The notes under the pieces are model-generated. The model ran no database searches and was not told where the DNA came from. It saw only the letters and a program-made list of their open reading frames with translations. Shown here one piece after another: positions 41,408-49,552 of a stretch of 64,000 bases of DNA. Positions within the stretch are counted from its first letter, which is position 1, and each line of letters opens with the position of its first letter. Both the position numbers and the translations under genes were made by a program. This DNA is from an uncultured Sulfitobacter sp. (lineage in GTDB: Bacteria; Pseudomonadota; Alphaproteobacteria; Rhodobacterales; Rhodobacteraceae). Location: NCBI RefSeq assembly GCF_947500075.1, contig NZ_CANMQS010000004.1, positions 62,001 through 126,000 of the forward strand, given 5' to 3'.

Positions 41408-42952
41408 ATGACCCATGAAGACGGGGCGCAGGTTGTTCTGCGCCTCGACACCATCACCAAACGCTTTGGCAATCTGGTGGCCAATGACGCCATCAGCTTC
41501 TCCCTGCATCAGGGCGAAGTGATTGCGCTGCTTGGGGAAAATGGCGCGGGCAAGACGACGCTGATGAACATCCTCTTCGGCCATTACACGGCGGATGAAG
41601 GATCGGTGGAGGTCTTTGGCAACACGCTCCCCCCCGGCACACCTGCCGCAGCGCTGAACGCGGGCGTCGGTATGGTGCACCAGCATTTCACGCTGGCCGA
41701 CAACATGAGCGTGCTGGAGAATATCGTGCTGGGCACAGCGCCCCTGTGGCGGCTGGGTTTTGGCAAGGGTGCCGCGCGGCGCAAGATCGTGCAACTGGTG
41801 GCGGACTACGGTCTGGCGGTGGACCCCGATGCGATGGTCGGCAGCCTCACGGTGGGCGAACGGCAGCGGGTGGAGATCCTCAAGGCGCTCTACCGCGATG
41901 CGCGGATCCTGATCCTGGATGAACCCACCGCCGTGCTGACCCCGCAGGAAACCGATGATCTGTTTGCCACCATGCGCAAAGCCGTGGCGTTGGGCCTGTC
42001 TGTGATCTTCATCAGCCACAAATTGCATGAGGTCACGGCGATTTCCTCCCGCGTGGTGGTGCTGCGCCATGGCAAGCTGGTGGCAGAAGCCCGCACCGCA
42101 GATGTGGACCGCCACCAGATGGCGCAAATGATGGTTGGCGCCGAAGTCGCCCCACCGGACGTTTCTGACGCAACACCGGGTAAGGCATTGATCACGCTAA
42201 AAGATGTCTCAACACCGCCGCGCGGGCAGGCGCAAAAGTTGACAGCTGTCAACTTTGAGTTGTGCGCTGGCCAGATCACCGGATTGGCGGGCGTTTCGGG
42301 CAATGGACAAGCCGCGCTGGCGGACCTCATCGGCGGGCTGATCGCCCCCGCTTCGGGAACGTTGGACGTGGGCGACACCGCCCCGACAAACTGGTCCCCC
42401 CGCGCAGCCCTCGCCGCAGGTATCGCGCGCATCCCCGAAGACCGCCACAAGACCGGCACCATCGCGGATTTCGACCTGACCGAAAACGCCGTGCTAGAGC
42501 TTTACGCCAAGCCCCCTTTCAGCAATCGCGGCTGGATGGACTGGCGCGCCGCACGCGGCTTCACGCAAGAGGTGATCGCAGGCTATGACGTGCGCTGCCC
42601 CGGCCCGGAGACGCCCATTCGCCTGCTGTCCGGCGGGAACATGCAAAAGCTGATCCTCGGCCGGGTGCTGGAGACAGAGCCGCAGGTGATCCTCGCCAAT
42701 CAACCCGTGCGCGGGCTGGACATCGGCGCGCTGACCTATGTGCACGAACAGCTGCTGGCCGCGCGGGATCGCGGGGCGGCGGTGTTGCTGATCTCCGAAG
42801 ATCTGGATGAAATCATGCAACTGTCGGATGTGATCCATGTGATTTCCGAAGGGCGTCTCTCCCCCGGTTTTGCGCGCGGGACGAAGACCACCACCGAACT
42901 GGGCGTCTGGATGGCCGGTCACGGGTTTGAGGAGGGCGCAGATGCGGCTTGA
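41408..42952 (+). CDS. ABC transporter ATP-binding protein with two ATPase domains
   Basis: A 514-residue fused ATPase, paralogous to the one at 17289. Domain 1 has Walker A LLGENGAGKTTLMNILFG, signature LTVGERQRVEI and Walker B ILILDEPTAVLTPQE. Domain 2 has GVSGNGQAALADLIGG, LSGGNMQKLILGRV and VILANQPVRGLDIG. It energises import by the two downstream permeases. Its ATG directly follows the binding-protein TAA, and its end overlaps the first permease by 11 nt. Confidence 0.9.
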   Translation: MTHEDGAQVVLRLDTITKRFGNLVANDAISFSLHQGEVIALLGENGAGKTTLMNILFGHYTADEGSVEVFGNTLPPGTPAAALNAGVGMVHQHFTLADNMSVLENIVLGTAPLWRLGFGKGAARRKIVQLVADYGLAVDPDAMVGSLTVGERQRVEILKALYRDARILILDEPTAVLTPQETDDLFATMRKAVALGLSVIFISHKLHEVTAISSRVVVLRHGKLVAEARTADVDRHQMAQMMVGAEVAPPDVSDATPGKALITLKDVSTPPRGQAQKLTAVNFELCAGQITGLAGVSGNGQAALADLIGGLIAPASGTLDVGDTAPTNWSPRAALAAGIARIPEDRHKTGTIADFDLTENAVLELYAKPPFSNRGWMDWRAARGFTQEVIAGYDVRCPGPETPIRLLSGGNMQKLILGRVLETEPQVILANQPVRGLDIGALTYVHEQLLAARDRGAAVLLISEDLDEIMQLSDVIHVISEGRLSPGFARGTKTTTELGVWMAGHGFEEGADAA

Positions 42953-43991
42953 ACCCATCGCCAACCCGCCGCTCAGCCGCACCTTGGGCCTGCCCGCGCT
43001 GGCGATGGTGGCCACGGTCGTGGCCGCGTCACTGCTGGCGATGATCGCAGGCGCAAATCCATTTTCGGTGCTGGGCCTGATCATCAAAGGCGCGTTCGGA
43101 TCGAAATTTGCCCTGCTGGAGACGCTGAACCGCGCGACCCCGCTGATCTTCACCGGACTGGCCGTGGCCGTCGCTTTCCGCGCCAAGCTGTGGAACATCG
43201 GGGCGGAGGCGCAGCTCTATGTCGGCGCGGTCGTGACGGTGGTGCTGGGCACGGGCGCTTTGGCATGGCCTGCCTTCGCACTGCTGCCTGCGATGGCGGT
43301 GGCGGCGATTTGTGCGGGTGCGCTGGTGCTGCTGGTCCCGACCTTTTTGAAAACCCGTTTCGGCGTGGATGAAGTTGTTACCACGCTCTTGTTGAACTTC
43401 GTCGTCCTGCTGTGGGTTTCGATGCTGCTGGAAGGCGCGCTGAAAGACCCGATGGGGCTGGGCTGGCCCAAATCCGCGCGTTTGATTGCAGAGGCCCGCC
43501 TGCCGCGCATCTTTGACGGGCTGCGGTTGCATTGGGGGTTTGCCTTGGCGCTGATCGCTGCGCTCGTCGTCTGGGTGATCCAGCGCCGCACGACGCTCGG
43601 CTATGAGATGCGCGCGGTGGGACTGAACGCGGAAGCCGCGAAATTCGCAGGCATCCCGGTGAACGCGGTGCTGATCAAAACCGCGTTGCTGTCCGGGGGC
43701 TTGGCGGCCCTTGCAGGCTTCTCCGAAGTGGCGGGGCTGAAAGGCAGCCTGACCTTGGATATCTCCCCCGGATTTGGCTACACGGGCATCATCGTGGCGA
43801 TGCTGGCGCTTCTGAACCCGCTGGGCGTGGTGGTCGCGGCACTCTTTGTCGCGGGCATCTTTGTGGGGGCAGACAGCATGAGCCGCGCAGCAGGCGTGCC
43901 GACCTATCTGGCCGATATCATGCTGGCGCTGTCACTGCTCCTCATGGTGCTGGCGATCATGCTCACCAAGTTCCGAGTGAGGCGCGATTGA
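42942..43991 (+). CDS. ABC transporter permease (first of pair)
   Basis: A 349-residue multi-spanning permease of the BPD_transp_2 type, with AVAFRAKLWNIGAEAQLYVGA and DEVVTTLLLNFVVLLW. The ATG at 42942 lies inside the end of the ATPase gene (11-nt overlap); the longer frame upstream is just the overlap of another gene. The following permease starts on the last base of its stop codon. Confidence 0.88.
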   Translation: MRLEPIANPPLSRTLGLPALAMVATVVAASLLAMIAGANPFSVLGLIIKGAFGSKFALLETLNRATPLIFTGLAVAVAFRAKLWNIGAEAQLYVGAVVTVVLGTGALAWPAFALLPAMAVAAICAGALVLLVPTFLKTRFGVDEVVTTLLLNFVVLLWVSMLLEGALKDPMGLGWPKSARLIAEARLPRIFDGLRLHWGFALALIAALVVWVIQRRTTLGYEMRAVGLNAEAAKFAGIPVNAVLIKTALLSGGLAALAGFSEVAGLKGSLTLDISPGFGYTGIIVAMLALLNPLGVVVAALFVAGIFVGADSMSRAAGVPTYLADIMLALSLLLMVLAIMLTKFRVRRD

Positions 43992-44935
43992 TGGATATTA
44001 TCGACATTCTCCTCTCCGCCAGTTTCTGGACCGCTGCGATCCGCATTGCGTCGCCCCTGATCTTTGCCGCGCTGGGCGAGCTGATCTGCGAGCGGGCAGG
44101 GGTGCTGAACCTCGGGATCGAAGGGATCATGGTGGTGGGCGCTTTCGCAGGTTGGATGGCGGTCTATCTGGGCGGCGGGCTGTGGTTTGGCGTGGCTGTG
44201 GCGATGGCATCGGGGATGCTGTTCGGGCTGCTGCACGGGACGCTGACAGTGCCGTTTGGGTTGAGCCAGCACGTGGTCGGCCTTGGCATCACGCTACTGG
44301 CCACATCGCTGACCTACTATTGCTACCGTCTGGCCCTGCCGGAGGTCACGTCGCCCCCAAAGATCGAAGCGTTTCAGCCTTATGAAATCCCGTTCCTTTC
44401 AGACCTGCCCCTGATCGGCCCGGCGCTGTTCTCCCAAACCCCGCTGACCTACCTCGCCTTTATCCTCGTGGGCGTGGTCAGCTTCACGCTGTACCGGACA
44501 CCGCTGGGCCTCGCCCTGCGCGCGGCGGGCGAAAACCCTGCGGCGGTGGAGGCGCAGGGCCTCAGCGTCACCGCCATCCGGATGGGCGCGGTGATGGTCG
44601 GCAGCGGGTTGATGGCCGTAGGCGGGGCGTTCCTGACCATGAGCGCGTTCAATTCGTTCTTTTTCGAGATGGTGAACGGGCGGGGCTGGATCTGTATCGC
44701 ACTGGTCGTCTTCGGATCGTGGATGCCGTGGAAAACGCTGTTGGGCGCGGTGCTGTTTGCGGCGTTTGATGCGCTGCAAATCCGGGTGCAGCAGACGCCG
44801 CTGGGCGCGGATGTACCGTACCAGATTTTCCTGATGGCACCTTATGTTCTGTCCATCCTTGCGCTGGTTGTGATGTCGCGGCGGGCGCAAGTCCCCGCTG
44901 CCCTCATGGTGCCTTTCAATAAAGGAGAACGCTGA
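43991..44935 (+). CDS. ABC transporter permease (second of pair)
   Basis: A 314-residue permease with FAALGELICERAGVLNLGIEGIMVVGAF, the signature of the NupQ-like half. TGATG overlaps connect it to the gene before and to the deaminase-like gene after. A TTG one codon earlier is a less likely start. Confidence 0.88.
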   Translation: MDIIDILLSASFWTAAIRIASPLIFAALGELICERAGVLNLGIEGIMVVGAFAGWMAVYLGGGLWFGVAVAMASGMLFGLLHGTLTVPFGLSQHVVGLGITLLATSLTYYCYRLALPEVTSPPKIEAFQPYEIPFLSDLPLIGPALFSQTPLTYLAFILVGVVSFTLYRTPLGLALRAAGENPAAVEAQGLSVTAIRMGAVMVGSGLMAVGGAFLTMSAFNSFFFEMVNGRGWICIALVVFGSWMPWKTLLGAVLFAAFDALQIRVQQTPLGADVPYQIFLMAPYVLSILALVVMSRRAQVPAALMVPFNKGER

Positions 44936-46209
44936 TGTTCGATCTCATCGTAAAAGGCGGCACGCTGCCCGATGGCACCACCACTGACATCGGCATCAAG
45001 GACGGCCTCATCGCCGCGATGGAGCCGCTGGACGCGCAAGCCGGGGAAATCATCGACGCCACCGGCGATCTGGTCAGCCCGCCGCTGGTCGATCCGCATT
45101 TCCATATGGACGCCACGATGAGCTACGGCATCCCGCGCATCAATGCCTCAGGCACTTTGCTGGAGGGGATTGGCCTGTGGGGTGAACTCAAAGAAGTGAT
45201 GAAAGCCGATGAGGTCAAGGCCCGCGCGCTGACCTATTGTGACTGGGCGGCCTCATTGGGGCTGCTGGCGATCCGGTCCCATGTGGACACCTGCCACGAC
45301 AGCCTGATGGGGGTGGAGGTGTTGCTGGAGGTGCAGAAGGAGGTTGCGGAGTACATCGACCTGCAACTCGTGGCCTTCCCGCAGGATGGCCTCTACCGGG
45401 ATCCGACGGCATATGAGAACACGATCCGCGCGCTGGATATGGGCGTCGACGTGGTGGGTGGCATTCCGCATTTTGAACGCACGATGGCGGATGGCGCGCG
45501 GTCAGTGACCGCCCTGTGCGAGATCGCGGCGGAACGCGGCTTGATGGTCGACATGCACTGCGATGAAACCGACGACCCGATGTCGCGGCATATCGAAACA
45601 CTGGCCTTTGAGACCACACGTCTGGGATTGCAGGGCCGGGTGGCGGGATCGCACCTGACCTCGATGCATTCGATGGACAACTACTATGTCTCCAAACTGC
45701 TGCCACTGATGGCGGAGGCCGAGGTGGCGGCGATCCCTAATCCGTTGATTAACATCGTTCTTCAGGGGCGGCATGATACCTATCCGAAACGCCGGGGCCT
45801 CACGCGGGTGAAGGAGATGCAGGCCCATGGCATCACCGTGGGCTGGGGTCAGGATTGCGTGCTGGACCCGTGGTATTCGCTGGGCACGGGCGACATGCTG
45901 GATGTGGCTTTCATGGGGATGCACGTGGCGCAGATGACCTCTCCGGCAGAGATGCAGCGGTGCTTTGACATGGTCACGACGGGGAATGCGCAGATCATGG
46001 GGTTGCAGGATTATGGGCTGCGGGTCGGCGCGAAGGCATCGATGGTGGTGCTGGATGCGGGCAGCGCGGTGGAGGCGCTGCGGCTCAGGCCGGATCGGTT
46101 GTGTGTGATTGCCAAGGGCAAGGTGATCGCGCGGCAGGCGCGCAATGAGGCGCAGTTGAGCCTGCCGGGGCGGCCTGCCTCGGTGCGGCGCAGGCACCGG
46201 GCGGGTTAG
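44935..46209 (+). CDS. Cytosine deaminase-like amidohydrolase
   Basis: A 424-residue amidohydrolase that follows E. coli CodA residue for residue with a constant offset of 6: metal ligands His55, His57, His208 and Asp307, with Gln150, Glu211, His240 and Trp313 also kept. The exception is Cys308, which stands where CodA has Asp314, a substrate-contacting residue. So it is probably a hydrolytic deaminase of cytosine or a related cyclic amidine such as isoguanine or creatinine, not certainly cytosine itself. AAAGGAG precedes the ATG, which overlaps the permease stop (TGATG). It processes what the transporter brings in. It converges with the kinase gene, stops overlapping. Confidence 0.85.
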   Translation: MFDLIVKGGTLPDGTTTDIGIKDGLIAAMEPLDAQAGEIIDATGDLVSPPLVDPHFHMDATMSYGIPRINASGTLLEGIGLWGELKEVMKADEVKARALTYCDWAASLGLLAIRSHVDTCHDSLMGVEVLLEVQKEVAEYIDLQLVAFPQDGLYRDPTAYENTIRALDMGVDVVGGIPHFERTMADGARSVTALCEIAAERGLMVDMHCDETDDPMSRHIETLAFETTRLGLQGRVAGSHLTSMHSMDNYYVSKLLPLMAEAEVAAIPNPLINIVLQGRHDTYPKRRGLTRVKEMQAHGITVGWGQDCVLDPWYSLGTGDMLDVAFMGMHVAQMTSPAEMQRCFDMVTTGNAQIMGLQDYGLRVGAKASMVVLDAGSAVEALRLRPDRLCVIAKGKVIARQARNEAQLSLPGRPASVRRRHRAG

Positions 46210-47087
46210 GCGGTCACGCGAACGGCTTTGCAGGCCATCTCAAACGCGCCTTGCAGGGCTGTGCCCAATGGCGGCGTCAGGGCGTGGGTGTAGGTGGGCG
46301 CAAGCCAGCTTTCGTATTTGGGGCCAAGGCCCCCGGCGAGGCTGAGCGTATCCCCTTCGGCAAACCCAAGCGCGTCCAGCCCGCTTTGGAGAAACCGCAC
46401 GCCTTCCTGCATCAGACCAACCGCGATGGCATCGCCCGCCTCAGCCGCAGGAACGATGTCGAGCGCGAGTTTCGCATAATCCCCCGGCACCGCATCCGCG
46501 CCAAAGGCGATCACGCCGTGCAACCCGCCGTGCTGGTCCAGCATCGCGCGGCTGAGCGGGCTGTGAGGACGCATGGTGTCGTGGGCGAGCAAGACCTCCT
46601 CCAGCAACCGACGCCCCAGCCAGGCGCCTGCGGCTTGGTCCGACAGTTTGAACCCCCAGCCCGCGACATGGCGGATGGTGCCCTGCTGCTGACAGGCAAT
46701 GATCGGCCCGGTGCCAAGGGCGAGGACATAGCCATCGGCTTCGCCCAAGGCGCCGATCACGGTGGTTTCGCGATCCGCCGTGGCGCTGGTCTGGCCGTAG
46801 GGCAGGGCCGCAGCAACGCGGTCCACAGCGGCTTGGGAGTTGGCCCCGGCCACGCCCACATGGGCGGTGATCTGGTCGAGCGGCGTTCCGTTGAGCCCCG
46901 CTGTCGCCAGGGCATCGGCCACAGCGTCGGTCATATTCGTGAGTGCCGCTTCATATCCCGTGGCGACATTGGCGGATTTTCCCGTGGCCTGCGCAAGGAT
47001 GCCAGCCGCCAGCGTCCCGACAGCTGCACGGCAGCCGGTCCCGCCTCCGTCAACGGCCACGATGACCCTGTTTTGTGCTGCTGACAT
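46206..47087 (-). CDS. BadF/BadG/BcrA/BcrD-type ATPase (N-acetylglucosamine kinase-like)
   Basis: A 293-residue member of the ASKHA superfamily with phosphate-1 motif VIVAVDGGGTGCRAAVG, LALGTGPIIACQQ and a glycine-rich segment near the C-terminus (LSLAGGLGPKYESWLA). Relatives phosphorylate N-acetylglucosamine or N-acetylmuramate. AAGGAAG precedes the ATG at 47087; a TTG six codons upstream is unlikely. It diverges from gap, with a LacI-type palindrome between, which fits a role in sugar catabolism. Confidence 0.82.
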   Translation of the reverse strand: MSAAQNRVIVAVDGGGTGCRAAVGTLAAGILAQATGKSANVATGYEAALTNMTDAVADALATAGLNGTPLDQITAHVGVAGANSQAAVDRVAAALPYGQTSATADRETTVIGALGEADGYVLALGTGPIIACQQQGTIRHVAGWGFKLSDQAAGAWLGRRLLEEVLLAHDTMRPHSPLSRAMLDQHGGLHGVIAFGADAVPGDYAKLALDIVPAAEAGDAIAVGLMQEGVRFLQSGLDALGFAEGDTLSLAGGLGPKYESWLAPTYTHALTPPLGTALQGAFEMACKAVRVTA

Positions 47088-47177
47088 CCGTCTTCCTTGG
47101 CTCAAAGGGTGGACCGATCCAACCGCTTGCCGCGCATCCTACTTCATGGGCGGTGCAGTGCAACAGGACCAACCGGG

Positions 47178-47206
47178 TTGAAAACAGGATTAGTTAGCGC
47201 TAACAG
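47178..47206 (+). promoter_or_regulatory. gap promoter with overlapping GTTAGCGCTAAC operator
   Basis: TTGAAA (47178-47183), 17-bp spacer, TAACAG (47201-47206) form a candidate promoter. The 12-bp perfect palindrome GTTAGCGCTAAC (47193-47204) overlaps its -10; such sites with a central CG step are typical of LacI-family repressors. No LacI-type gene is in the window. Confidence 0.5.
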
Positions 47207-47251
47207 TCATTGCAACAAAAGATGCACGTCCTCAACAAAAGGAAAAGCCTC

Positions 47252-48256
47252 ATGTCCATCAAGATTGCAATCAACGGATTTGGCCGGATCGGGCGCTGCG
47301 TGCTGCGCGCGCTGCTGGAAGACGGCAGTACCGATATCGAGGTGGTGGCGATCAACGACCTGGCCCCGAACGAGACACTGCTGCATCTGCTCAAATACGA
47401 CAGCGTGCATGGGCGTCTGACCACGGATGCGCGTGTGGAGGGGAATGTGATGCACGTCGGCCCCCACACCGCGCGGCTGACCGAAGAGCGCGATCCGACC
47501 AAGCTGCCCTGGGGCGATGTGGACATCGTGTACGAATGCACCGGCCATTTCACCGCGCGCGATGCGGCGGCGAAACATCTGGAGAACGGCAGCAAACGGG
47601 TTCTGATTTCCGCCCCCGGCAAAGGCGCGGACCGCACGGTGGTGTACGGCGTGAACCATGGAGACCTGACGGCGAAGGATGTGATCGTTTCCAACGCCTC
47701 CTGCACGACGAATTGTCTGGCGCCGCTGGCGATGGTGCTGGAGCAAACCTGCGGGATTGAAACCGGATACATGACCACGATCCACGCCTTCACAGGCGAT
47801 CAGCCCAGCCATGACAGCGCGCACCGCGACCCGTATCGGGGCCGCGCGGCTTCGGCCTCCATGGTGCCCACATCCACGGGGGCGGCGGCGGCGATTTCAC
47901 TGGTGCTGCCGGCACTGAAAGGCAAGCTGGAAGGTTCTGCCGTGCGGGTGCCGACGCTGAACGTGTCGATGGTGGACCTGAGCTTCATGCCTGCCCGCGC
48001 CACCTCCGTTGAAGCGGTGAATGCGGCGCTGAAAACGGCGTCAGAAGGTCCGCTGAAAGGCGTGTTGTCCTATGAACCCGATCCGATGGTGTCGATTGAT
48101 TTCAACCATGATCCGCATTCGTCCTGCTTTGCCCCGGCGCAGACCAAGATGACTGATGGCGGCATGATGCGTGTGGTCAGCTGGTATGACAACGAATGGG
48201 GTTTTTCGTGCCGGATGAACGACACAGCCCGCGTGATGGCGGGATTGATGCGCTAA
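47252..48256 (+). CDS. gap: Glyceraldehyde-3-phosphate dehydrogenase
   Basis: A 334-residue type I GAPDH that interconverts glyceraldehyde-3-phosphate and 1,3-bisphosphoglycerate. The NAD fold is INGFGRIGRCVLRAL, the catalytic Cys151 is in SNASCTTNCLAP, and the phosphate-binding and C-terminal motifs are PTSTGAAAA and SWYDNEWGFSCRM. The ATG at 47252 gives the standard N-terminus; the longer frame is unsupported. It is not linked to pgk or tkt, so it may be one of two paralogues, controlled by the adjoining operator. Confidence 0.94.
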   Translation: MSIKIAINGFGRIGRCVLRALLEDGSTDIEVVAINDLAPNETLLHLLKYDSVHGRLTTDARVEGNVMHVGPHTARLTEERDPTKLPWGDVDIVYECTGHFTARDAAAKHLENGSKRVLISAPGKGADRTVVYGVNHGDLTAKDVIVSNASCTTNCLAPLAMVLEQTCGIETGYMTTIHAFTGDQPSHDSAHRDPYRGRAASASMVPTSTGAAAAISLVLPALKGKLEGSAVRVPTLNVSMVDLSFMPARATSVEAVNAALKTASEGPLKGVLSYEPDPMVSIDFNHDPHSSCFAPAQTKMTDGGMMRVVSWYDNEWGFSCRMNDTARVMAGLMR

Positions 48257-48402
48257 CAGGCGTATCGTTTGTGCGGGCGTTGTGTCGGGATATTTTTGGC
48301 CAAAAAGAGAAGAGGCGTTGGTGGTGTGCCATCACCCGTTCCGAGGATGGGACGTGGCAGGCACCGGTTGAGAAGGGGGGCGGCCTGCCAGTGCGCGGGG
48401 TG
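48257..48402. other. Intergenic spacer after gap, with GGATATTT repeat copy 4
   Basis: The spacer carries GGATATTTTTGGCCAAAAAG then AGAAGAGG at 48287-48315, the fourth copy of the repeat. This copy has a fully palindromic TTTTTGGCCAAAAA core. I see no gene, and nothing else in the remaining ~90 bp before the MITE-like element. Confidence 0.55.
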
Positions 48403-48674
48403 CTAGGGTCTGTTGACATTCATAACAGTTCACCAGCGCGAGACAGATTTTGCCTCCAGTGCGCTGATTTGACCGCAGCGATGCGGGCCATCGGTAGGGC
48501 AAATCTGCGACGCTGAGGGCAAAATCTGCCGCGCCGCGAAGCGGTTTCGCCGAAATTGCCCAGGGCGTCGTCACGTGAGCTTGAAATAACCCGTTATTGC
48601 TGCGCTCCCGTTCCTAGACCTGAGCAATTTCGGACTGAAACTGGTGAATTGTTATGAATGTCAATAGACCCTAG
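48403..48674. mobile_element. MITE-like element with 33-bp terminal inverted repeats
   Basis: Termini at 48403-48435 and 48642-48674 are inverted repeats over 33 bases with two mismatches, each beginning CTAGGGTCT. CTAG flanks both ends and is probably the target duplication, leaving a ~264-bp element that starts GGGTCT. The interior has no significant reading frame, so it would need a transposase in trans; the TIR and CTAG/TA target suggest an IS5-family (IS427-like) parent. Its right CTAG supplies the TAG stop of the regulator gene that follows. Confidence 0.8.
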
Positions 48675-49213
48675 AGCGAGGTCGCAGCGCGGCTGGCCTG
48701 GTCGTATTGCCCTGACATCGCCCGCAGGCTGGCGGCGATCTGGCGCAGTTCGGTGCCGCTGATGCCCATGTGGGACAGCCCGTCGAGGAAACAAGACTGG
48801 CGCACCTTGCGGTAGGCTGCACAAAGTGCTGCACCCTCGGCAGAGGTGCGGTAGAACACTTCCTTGCCGCGCCGTTCTGACGCCAGCAAGCCGGATTTCA
48901 GCAGCTTGCGCAGGGCGTAGTTGACCGTATGCGTGTCTTCGATGTTCAGCAGGAAACAGATGTCCCCCAGCCGTTTTTCGCGGCTGCGGCTGTTGGTGTT
49001 GTGCAGAACGAGGATTTCCAGTGCCGTCAGATCTGCATTGCCTGCCGCCGCCATGCAGCGCTGCATCCAGCGGTTGAAGGCATTGCAGGCGATGATCATG
49101 CCGTATTCGAGTTCAGAGGCTTCCCAGCCTTCCCCTTCGGCAAGGTGCCGGGAAGAGACGATCCGCCGCTCGGGCAGGGGTTTGTCGGGCGGGGTTTCTG
49201 TGGGATCGGCCAT
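48671..49213 (-). CDS. MarR-like winged-helix DNA-binding regulator
   Basis: A 180-residue protein with a central winged helix (DLTALEILVLHNTNSRSREKRLGDICFLLNI, then NYALRKLLKSGLLASERRGKEVFYRT, the recognition helix and wing). It resembles the MarR/PadR-type winged-helix proteins of Rhodobacterales; the target is unknown. GGAG precedes the ATG at 49213. The TAG stop lies inside the CTAG at the edge of the MITE-like element, so the insertion hit the last codon without changing the protein. Confidence 0.8.
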   Translation of the reverse strand: MADPTETPPDKPLPERRIVSSRHLAEGEGWEASELEYGMIIACNAFNRWMQRCMAAAGNADLTALEILVLHNTNSRSREKRLGDICFLLNIEDTHTVNYALRKLLKSGLLASERRGKEVFYRTSAEGAALCAAYRKVRQSCFLDGLSHMGISGTELRQIAASLRAMSGQYDQASRAATSL

Positions 49214-49552
49214 GTCTGCTCCGCTTTTCTGTGGATAAAACGCTAGTGATTTACCGTCAAATTGCAAGAATATTTGTCGGTATGTGCAGGGCGAGTGCGA
49301 TTGCGGCGGAAGCTGGGCGGGGCGGAGATGTTGGGTGTGGTATCAATGAAACAGCACCTATACGGGAATTTATCAACATGTAGATGTTCGAGCCTGTTCC
49401 CTGCCTACATGTTGATTGCGCGCCTCAAGTTGCGACACATCTGTCAAGAGACGCCTGCAAGACATTGGAATCCAGCGATAAAGCGCTTCCCCCAATAGGG
49501 GTGTTTTGCTACTTTCGGGGTAATAAAAAAAGATTGAGGCAGTGGTACAGTT
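49214..49552. promoter_or_regulatory. Control region between regulator and Hint-domain gene
   Basis: This 339-bp divergent interval holds a perfect 12-bp inverted repeat, ATCAACATGTAG (49372-49383) and CTACATGTTGAT (49405-49416), with 21 bp between. The left arm also reads into an imperfect dyad AACAT-GTAG-ATGTT. This could bind a regulator, possibly the winged-helix protein, or form a hairpin. I see no other gene or RNA in it. Confidence 0.5.
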
